NCBI RefSeq assembly: GCF_036850765.1
Contig: NC_089493.1
Location: 186,591,140 to 186,655,139, forward strand
DNA length: 64,000 nt
Direction of reading: 5' to 3'
Origin: Saccopteryx bilineata
Taxonomy: Eukaryota; Chordata; Mammalia; Chiroptera; Emballonuridae
Shown here: positions 55,568 to 64,000 of the stretch, in pieces
Position numbering within the stretch: the first letter of the stretch is position 1
Layout of the letters: every line of letters begins with the position of its first letter
Made by a program: the position numbers and the translations under genes
Notes under the pieces: generated by a model
Database searches by the model: none
What the model saw: only the letters and a program-made list of their open reading frames with translations
What the model was told of the DNA's origin: nothing

Positions 55568-58500
55568 AAGTCTGAGTATTTCTAAAAAAGATCTCTATTG
55601 CTGCCCCTCTGTTTGGCACAAAATTTCTGTGACATGAAGCTGGAGAAGGCGGGATAGACAGTTCATAGTGTAGATGCCACAGACTCCCACTGTTCTTACT
55701 GATGTTCAATTGATTCTCCTGAAGAAATACTTCCTATTGATACATGTTTTGTTCATTCTCCCCAAGACTAAAAACAATTGTTTTTGACAATTTTGTCCAG
55801 TTTTATCTCTTCTCTATGAAAAGAGGGTTTGTTAAGTACCTCACACAGACATTCTGAAACATTTTGACAATTAAAGGTATGTGAAAGCAAAATGGCAGAA
55901 TGGATTTGGTGACCTGTAAAGTTCCTTTTGTTAATGATTCTCTGAAGTGTCCATAGTATGCATGGTCGTAAGATTTCTTTATCCCTTTGACCTCTGTGGA
56001 TTATAACTTCTTCTTCTGATCTCTATATTTCTTCCAGCAAAGAAACTGACCACTTAAACAGATGGAATTATTTTGGGGTTAATGATTTATTTGAATGGAC
56101 TAAAAGTTTAATTTTGTCTTGAAATTTAAATAAGTACGAACATGTTAATATGCTTATCCTCCTGGACCTTAACCTTAACTTTTCTCTATCAAAGCACTCT
56201 CCATTATTTGATTATGGAGTGCACTGTTTCCGTTTATTCTTCCAGTGAAACCAACTTCAATCATGCGAACAGTCCTATTCAAATAGTGATGAGGAGACTA
56301 TCAAAATGTTGTGTCTCAAAGGTCAGATGCCGGATGCAACACATACAAATCAAAGGGGTTTAGATAAAATGGTAGCCATCAACAAGACTGTGGTCTGGCA
56401 GTACTCAGCCATCTTACAACAGTTTTCTTTTATATATTTTCTTTTTCTCAGTTCTAATCTTTTCCCTCAAACTCAAACCTCTTCTTTAATCTCACTATTC
56501 TCCTACTCTTATACCTAAACTATCTAACATATCTTTTTTAGATTTCCATTTAGTTCTTAGCCATTGCCTATTGCTAATTATGACATAACACACAAGAATT
56601 TTTATGCTAGCACTAATTAGTAAATTATTAAAATTAAAGTGCCTACCAATCCCTGGTGATTTATAAATAATTTTAAAGACAATCTAAAACAATTCATCAG
56701 AAAGAGAGTTAACAGGCAAACACTTTCTTAAATCCAATTTATGAGTAGGTAGAACTAAAATGTTTGAGATGTAAGTAATTAGGAAAACATATGCTCTCCA
56801 ATATAGCACTCAGTGTTCAGAGTATTCTGAGTAATGATATGTCTAACCTTAAGAAACAACATCTCATTATTTGGCAGACAGCCAAAGGAATATTGGCATA
56901 TATAAGTAGTCCCTGAAAAATATACGAGATGTAGGAATTAATTATCATAAACTAGTTAATTGTTTCTTTTCACTTAGGGCATGAGCCTGTTTTTGGTAAC
57001 TGTTATTAATTTCAGAGAAAATAAATCCATATTAAAGGTCACAAGAAATATTCTTGAATGCATTCTGATTAAAAAATAAAAAGAACATATTTTCTTCTGT
57101 TATTAGAAAGCATTCCAAACAGATTTATGCTTACTCGGCTTGTACCATGAGAATCAGAATTTAAATTACTGAGCATGTACAAGTTATTTGTTTAATATAT
57201 CTAGAGTATTTTCTTTTAACCTGATTTACAAGTGGTATCTGAATCCACAATGTAAAATAATAATATATATTATTAGCAAAATAATTCATCTAAACCTAAC
57301 CTACAAGCTATCTACAAATAATACTTGTCGGGGTTCACCAGAGCCTGTCCCTTAGGGCTCAAAGTCTCCTAGCTTATTGTTGCTGAAAGAATAGCTTTTG
57401 TAATGTGAATCTGGATTCCTCTTTCCACTGGCCAGTGTCTGGGTCCTCTTTCTCTGCACTAGTTTATACCAGGACTCTGTTCTGACAGCAGTATTCTTAT
57501 TCCTGATTCAAGACAATTCTCACACTTGGCCATTTCTCTGTCTCAAATGTAAAATAAAATCCTAAGTGTGATCTTTATTCATGTGCACTGAAAAGTGGTT
57601 GCTGTCCTTCAGTGGTCTCCCCAGAGCACCTGGTTTGAATTCCTTATTGTTCGTTGGTGCTGGGCTGTCTGTCTCTCTGCCCCATATCTGTGGGCACCCA
57701 GCTTGGTTGCCACATGGTATTCTCTGTCTTCCATTGACTCCGTGTGTTGTAGTATCTGATCTGGATTGTAAAGCTGAAAAATTATTTCTTTTTAATTTTT
57801 TCCTTTTTGCCTCCATGAAATATTTGAAGAGCTAATAAATTCCAAAATTAAAAAAATGCATATAAATCATCCATTGGAAAACTCATAACCCCCTGTCATT
57901 TCCTGATAGACACCTTTATCTGCAGAATAAAGGATTTTAATGTCCCATTATTTCATGCCTTGATAATTAGAACTCAAATGTATATCTTACTTAAATTTTA
58001 TTATGAAAATAGTATCCAACAATTAACTAGACAAATTTTTATAGACAGTCAAGGGCCAGAACAGTTTCTGAATCCGTGACCTATTGAAGTATTTTCTGTT
58101 TCTTCTTCTTGCAGTATATTAGTGGTAGGACAGCTAATTAGCTTGATCTAAATATCTTTGTAATACCTTCACTCTTTCTGTTTATTAAAACCATATGTAA
58201 ACACTCTCTCTAGTATTCAGCAGATAATTTAACCTAGAATAATATTTCACAAATATTTATGTAAAAAGAAATGGATTCATAAACTACACTAGTACATTCA
58301 AATGATTCTTTCTTTGGCAAAAAGAAAATCTGTGGATAGCACACAATATATAAACTTTAAGGAGAATTCAGGAATCTTGGTGATCCCAGCACACAGGAAC
58401 TTGAGTGAAGTTGATAGAACTTTCTTGCTATTCAATTATGATCTAAAAACAAATGTTTGATATAAGGCTATGGAATAACTATAAAACAGAGTATTATACA

Positions 58501-59500
58501 AGTAGAAGAGGATATTTAAAACCACTTTTACATTATATAAATACACTATTTCTTTCATTGAGATTGCATTCTTTTTTTTGACTCTCAAACTTGCATTTGA
58601 AATGTTTAGTAGTTTCTTTTATTCATTACATATATTTAATAAAACACCAACTTATGTGTGTCACTCTGATTTATTTTTTATTCTTATTACTACCAAAGTA
58701 AACAAAATAGGATCTCTTCAGTAGCCTCTTTAATAATGACTCATGCTTCATCTATTTCCAACCCTTTATATGTCATGCAAATATTCTTTAAATGCTTATT
58801 ACTAAGAAAAAAATTAATTCTAAATCCAAAACCATGAATTATATTCTGGTATTCTGGTTATTGATATAAGTCTAAAATTTTCTACCTACTGTCCAGTGAT
58901 TAGAATAATCTGATTCCATGCTAATAATCTGACCCCTTTGCCTAAAAGACATTTCTACCTTCATTAGATGATGTTTCTTTCTCTTTCTTATAAAACATGC
59001 TCTATATTTCGCAAACTTTATTATCCTTGCATGAGTATAAATTTTACCTGTTCAAAACTTAAATATTTATATTAAAATTAAAGTACAGTTTTAATGAAGG
59101 ATTTATTGATGGTCCTTTATTAAAAATTCTCACCTTTAAAAAGCTGGAGCATTTTTATTGTATCATACAATTTATTCATTGACTATGTAGGCACTTTTGT
59201 ATTGATTCTTTATGTTATTTTAGACTTGCTACCCAGTTTGAAGGGTCAGCTAAAGGGAATTTTTAATTATCAGTAGCCAGTTACTTGTCTTAAAGTTTAT
59301 GGTGTCAGTGGTGTGAATTTGACTTGTTGAATAGCCATTAATCCTTTCATTTAAAGAGAGAATTTTCAAAAAGGTCTTTCAATCCCTTGAGATTTATTAA
59401 AGATGTATGTAAGCAATTTATTTTTATATTTTAAGGATACTCAGATGCATTTCGACATTCATTTTTGAAAATCAAAATAATGCATTTAATTATTTACTAT
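55568..59500. other. Long unique AT-rich block, no supported gene
   Basis: The segment 57330-57780 is richer in GC and carries overlapping 84-codon frames on both strands (57562-57816, 57581-57835). I recognise neither, and overlap on both strands argues against coding. No other element was found. Confidence 0.4.
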
Positions 59501-59559
59501 AACATATAAAAGACAGAATTGATACCTTTATTCTATTGTTTCAAAGAACCTTTTGTAGG

Positions 59560-59850
59560 CAACTCAGAAAGGCTGAATGAAGAATTACTAAAGAGTGATG
59601 CTCTCCTTCACATAATACCATCTGATAGAGGCATCGAAAAGGGAAACCAGGTCTTAATAGGCAGGGTCATATTGTGTCAGTGTGCTAATGTTATCACATT
59701 CTCTCCACCACATGATTGATTGACGTCTCTCTGATCTTCCCCAATGATGCACAGCTTGTTTGTTATGTTGACTAAAGGTAGTGCCAGCTATTATGAATGG
59801 GGAATTGAGCTGAGGCTCCTTATCTCTTATTTGCATTTCCCCTTTCAATA
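59560..59850. promoter_or_regulatory. Candidate conserved non-coding block (inferred)
   Basis: Complex non-repetitive sequence with TGATTGATTGACG, ATTTGCAT and GGGAATTGAGC words. Texture only; conservation has not been tested. Confidence 0.2.
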
Positions 59851-62240
59851 TCTTTTATTTACTTTTATAGAACACTTAACACAGTTATCAGTAATAAATT
59901 TAGGGCTATGCTAAATATAAATTTTCAACTATATATCACCAGATTTTCTATTCTAATGCCTTTACTCCCTCTCCCCAGAGAAATACAGAAGAGTGAAGGT
60001 GGATTCTCCTTTTTAATTCACTATTTTTATTATACCTTTAAAAATGAGAAAAAAAAAGATTTCACAGTGTGAGCTTAATTAAAGTAAGTGGAGAATTTAA
60101 GAGATAGGAGAATCACATTGTTTCTTAATGGTGTTGTTGACTTAACATATGATTCTTTCCGACTCACCTCTTATACCACCATTGGCATTGGCTGCGTCTT
60201 TTTCAACATAGGTTTATTGAGGGAAAAAATACTTCTTTTCTCTGTTTATTTCAGAACTAAACCCATAATCTGTGGGTGAAAATAACCTGTGCTACTCTTT
60301 AGAATTTTATTGGTCTCTGGTGCAATGCGAGAAGAAAATCAATAAAACCACACTTTCTCATTTAACTTGAGGTTATTCTTCGGTTACTTCAATGTTACCT
60401 CAAAAAGTAATTTTAAGAATTATTTTCTAATCAGTTGTTTGATTTATAATTTGTCCTAATATTAAACTTTGCGTGGTCAATAGCTGAAATGTAAGAACAA
60501 AAGTCAGAATGGGTAGTGCATGGGAAAGTGTGACCTTAGATTCAGAAAATGTGTAAAAGAAAGATAGAATGAAATAGGAAAAAAAATCATCATTATCTCT
60601 AAGAACAAAAATGTAGAACAGAGTGAAGCTGAGAACCAAGGCCGAATTGATTCCAATGGAGCAAATATTCCAAGACTAAATCCCTCCAAGCACTCAGGTT
60701 TCAGCATTCACAAACATTCCTTGACCTTGTGTTCTTTGCTGAAGACATTTTAATGAACAAAGCCATCCAAGAGATATGCTCAGAAACCAACCTCAGCAAA
60801 ACCCATTCTTACTGCTCTATGCAGGAGGAAGAATCATGGTGAAGTTCGCGTGGAGTGTGAGTAGAAAGGAAAAAGTGTCCCCAGGGGGGAAAGTGCTTGG
60901 TAAGGGACTGAAGGGAAGGTCTGAGTCTACCAGCTCAAGAGTGTATTGGGCAGGTACCTGTCTGTCCTTTCGCCCATGGCATATAAAAAGCAAAATCCAC
61001 GTTGGGAAAACAAAAACAAAATTATGAGAGCGATCATATTAGCCGCCAACATTACTAACAAAGCGCTAGTAATACTACTATGATAAAATCAGGGATTTAG
61101 TCAACATATATTGCCTGTCTTACCTCTGACACTATAAGGATTGCTGATTTGTGAGACAAATTGATCAAAAAAAATTGATGATAGTAGATGATGAATATAT
61201 GTATTCATCAAAATTATCTGAAAAGATCCAGACGGAAGTCGGGAAGCAGAGTTGGGTGAAGAGTCTAAGAAGAAGAAATCTCTTACTGAGCTGATTTGTA
61301 AATTTTTGCAAGCATGAGCCTCACCATTTTTTTACTCTTACTTAGACCAATGCCAACTCTAAATTCAACTTATTATCTTAAAGTCTATCTTTGAGTTTGC
61401 ACTAATCACCATGTTTATGCTAAAAGGCACATTATTGTGTTTCCATTTTAATTATATCCTACATGATGGAAATTTTAGTGAAAGAATAGTAGTGGCCTGG
61501 TTTTAGGAAGTGACATTGAATTTTTTTAGTGTTTATGAAGAAACCCAAAGACATTATAAAGAACAGGTAAGATATATAACAGTAGATTTTTTACACTCTA
61601 CTATTTTGTGGAAGTTTATTTGTATAACCAAATACTGTATGTAGATTTAAGATCACTCTGAGTTATAACTTGCTTTCAAAAAATAGCATTTCTTTTTAAA
61701 CAATCTAAATTTAAATTTTCTATAATTACAATAAATATTCTACCATACTGACATTATAATCAGAGTGATTTTGTAATTATTTTTGGGAAAGAATAATTTT
61801 GAGTAGTGACTAACTCTCACAATATTAAAAATACAGTCAATTTTTAGACTAGGAAAGGCTCATTCACTTGCAGGGTGAAGTTCTTTAGTGTAGGTACTAA
61901 AACCGTTTATTTTCTGCCCAACACAATGATGGTTTAAAATAAACGAAATTCTTCATCTGAGGCAGAACATATGCACACACAAAAAATTATTGCCTACAGA
62001 AGTTATGAAGCCTTAAACCTATTTCCCAAGATGTGAGATTCCAAAGTGCAGCAGGAGGACTGTTTTTTAGAATGTGAGAGGAAGACTGAGCTGATGGTTC
62101 TGATTAAAGATTATTCTGAATTCTCTCTTTTTTAATGGAGATGAAGAAAGCACATTTTGTGTGGAGTTTTGTTTTGAGTTAGCCTGCCATGAAGCTGTTT
62201 AAATCAAGTCTTCTACTCACATTATTTCGAATGCCAAAAA
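59851..62240. other. Unique AT-rich DNA, no supported gene
   Basis: The 83-codon frame at 60776-61027 and others are unrecognised, and no repeats were recognised. Confidence 0.4.
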
Positions 62241-62470
62241 CATCAAAACAGCAACAAAGGAAAAGCTAACCTTGAATTTTCAGCTTGTATTTCAGCCCTT
62301 GTAAACAAGTTACCATGGAGATGATACCCAAGTGAGCTACAGGCTTGACTCAAAACGGCCTCTGTGTGTGGACTGTCAGCGCAATATAACATGGCATTGG
62401 TGCTGTTCATAAGAGGACCTGCACGCATCCTGCGGTACTTAAAAGTTCTGCATGGTGCCAGGTGAAACCT
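62240..62470. promoter_or_regulatory. Candidate regulatory block with X-box-like site (inferred)
   Basis: GTTACCATGGAGAT at 62309-62322 matches the first half of an RFX X-box exactly (GTTACC, AT spacer) and the second half partly (GGAGAT for GGNAAC). The flanking sequence is complex and non-repetitive. Function is inferred. Confidence 0.25.
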
Positions 62471-62589
62471 CAACATTTGCCAAAACTGTCATCAATTTGC
62501 TTAAAAGGCATCAAAATCAGGAAGGATGCCCTAAGAATGATATGTATTACAAGTATTATATAATTGGCAAAAAAAGTAAATTTTTTTTG

Positions 62590-62815
62590 TGTCTTTTTAA
62601 AAGATTTTATTTTTCAATTACACTTTTCATTCAATATTATGCTGTATTAGTTTCAGGTGTATAGCACAGTGGTTAGACAATTATTTACTTTACAAAATGA
62701 TTACCCTGGTATTTCCAGTACCCACCTGGCATCATTAAACTAGTACTGACTATATTCCTCATGTACTTTACATCCCCTTGACAACTTTGTAACTTTTGAA
62801 GAGAGTGATATAAGA
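62590..62815 (-). mobile_element. Ancient LINE-1 3' UTR relic, antisense
   Basis: TTCAATATTATGCTGTATTA, GTTTCAGGTGTATAGCACAG, TGGTTAGACAATTATTTACT, AGTACCCACCTGGCATCAT and TACTTTACATCCCCTTGAC match the common antisense L1MA-type 3' UTR in Laurasiatheria. Confidence 0.75.
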
Positions 62816-63075
62816 TTACATTTGAGTCTTTTTAATAGGGTCTAGAAAATGTAGGTGTGGAAAAAAATCTTGACTGTAGATTTAAATTATTTTCTCAGAG
62901 CAAATAATATCTAAGAAGGCTAAGTTATGCCTGAAAAAAAGCAAAGTAAGTTCTGTCACTATGAATCACAATCTCTACCTCCTATTCTCTTTATATAGGC
63001 TGTAAGTGTATAGAAACCTCAAATAATATTAAGAAAAAATATTGTTTTTAATGGCTGAGGTATCATTTTCCAAAC

Positions 63076-63110
63076 ATACACACACACAAACACACACCCA
63101 CACACACACA
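63076..63110. repeat. Imperfect (CA)n microsatellite
   Basis: CA units with AAA and CCC interruptions. Confidence 0.93.
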
Positions 63111-63185
63111 TTAAAAAAACCCACACAGAAAATAGTACCCTGTATTCAAGAAGTACTTACACATATCCTATGTTTGTCAGGATTT

Positions 63186-63492
63186 TTTTAAGGTGGGGGG
63201 AAGGAAGGAAGAGAGATAAGAAGCATCAACCCATAGTTGCACCACCCTAGTTGTTCACTGATTGCTTCTCATAAGTGCTTTGACCAGGGGCTCCAGCGGA
63301 GCCAGTGACCCTTTGCTCAGGCCAGTGACCCTTTGCTCAAGCCAGTGACCTTGGGCGTAAGCCAGCAACCTTAAGCTTCAAGCCAGTGACCATGGGATCA
63401 TTTCAATGATTCTTTGCTCAAGCCAGCGACCTCAGGGTTTTGACCCTGAGTTCTCAGAAACCTCTATCTGACATGCCACCACCTAGTCAGGC
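63186..63492 (-). repeat. SINE-C copy
   Basis: The minus-strand head is the complement of TGCCACCACCTAGTCAGGCA. The body has CAGGCCAGTGACCCTTTGCT repeated in tandem (63311-63350) and further GCCAGTGACC units. The tail side reads GGAAGAGAGATAAGAAGCAT. Confidence 0.9.
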
Positions 63493-64000
63493 AGAATTTT
63501 TATTTTTTAAATTTTAGTTCCCTTGTGAAAATGTATACATTTTGGATCACAGTTTATGTTTCACAATTGCATGTCTTGACTTGAAAAACATAAATAGTTA
63601 TATTCAACAGAATTTACAATTCTTCATATTTATTTTAAGACATTCATTTGGTATCTACTTTTCTATTTAAACATCAAGATATGTAAAATGTATTATGAAA
63701 ACATAGTACCTATCAAAAGACAAGTAGCATATTTGTTTTATGAAGCACAATTTAGTAATTTGAAAGATCCAGAGGTTCAATATATATTATTATGTTACAA
63801 GATATAATAGATTATTGTATGTGCATGCATATATATTTGTACATAAAATTATATCTAATTATAGAATAAAAGTATATATAATTACTACAGTATGTAATTT
63901 GAGTGAAAAAGTTATATAAGGATATAGCACAATTATACTATTTAACTAAAATATATTAAATTATAAAATAAAATAGTGTATAGGTACATATGTGTGATTA
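63493..64000. other. AT-rich unique DNA to the window end
   Basis: Very AT-rich with many TATATA words; nothing recognisable. Confidence 0.45.

Noticed and set aside
57562..57835. Overlapping 84-codon frames on opposite strands
   Set aside because: Full overlap on both strands without domain similarity suggests a locally stop-poor, GC-richer patch and not coding.

Overview
This window looks like mammalian nuclear DNA that is intergenic or deep-intronic. It is AT-rich, packed with interspersed repeats, and I can support no intact protein-coding gene, exon, structural RNA gene, CRISPR array or prokaryotic-type operon. Almost every long reading frame is either a passage through a SINE (the tRNA-like head and GC-rich body stay open by chance) or a low-complexity tract. 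The organism is most likely a bat. The dominant SINEs are tRNA-derived, with heads reading GGCCCTGGCCGGTTGGCTCA or GCCTGACCTGTGGTGGCGCA. They sit beside young hAT and mariner DNA transposons, which among mammals are mostly known as recently active in bats. The SINEs do not match the vespertilionid VES or horseshoe-bat Rhin-1 consensus as I remember them. An emballonurid-type bat is my low-confidence guess.

I name the SINE families locally. SINE-A is long (about 370-400 bp), with a tRNA head, a GC-rich body and a tail ending in an A-rich run. SINE-B is short (about 190 bp), with a tRNA head, a CT-rich tract and an AATAAA-type tail. SINE-C is about 300-430 bp and holds many copies of a GCTCAAGCC-type unit. 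There is also one older VES-like copy. At least fifteen copies have target-site duplications that can be read by eye.

Layout. 0-9 kb: SINE-B/A/C copies, a hAT relic, a 5'-truncated L1 with a G-rich 3' UTR (5244-5723), an 81-bp tandem duplication, and a (CA)n followed by a 37-bp duplication. 9-30 kb: scattered SINEs, ancient MIR and L1 relics, a larger L1 3' end (20.9-21.85 kb) and a MER5A-like relic. 32-45 kb: a SINE-A split by a hAT MITE with a perfect 8-bp duplication, a solo LTR (38754-39337), another hAT MITE (43262-43612), an antisense L1 fragment with a poly(A)-bearing unknown retrosequence, and a third hAT relic. 47-55 kb: a degenerate minisatellite of about 27 bp, a nested L1/SINE/mariner/SINE cluster, and a large TTTC/TC/TTCC tract. 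55.6-64 kb: mostly unique AT-rich DNA with one antisense L1 relic and a terminal SINE-C.

There is no gene pathway here. The working parts are retrotransposition (L1 machinery copying the SINEs) and cut-and-paste transposition (hAT, mariner). The most interesting possible functions are regulatory: CTCF-like motifs carried by a hAT MITE and by SINE-A copies, and a few unique blocks that read like conserved non-coding elements. All such functions are inference from sequence alone.
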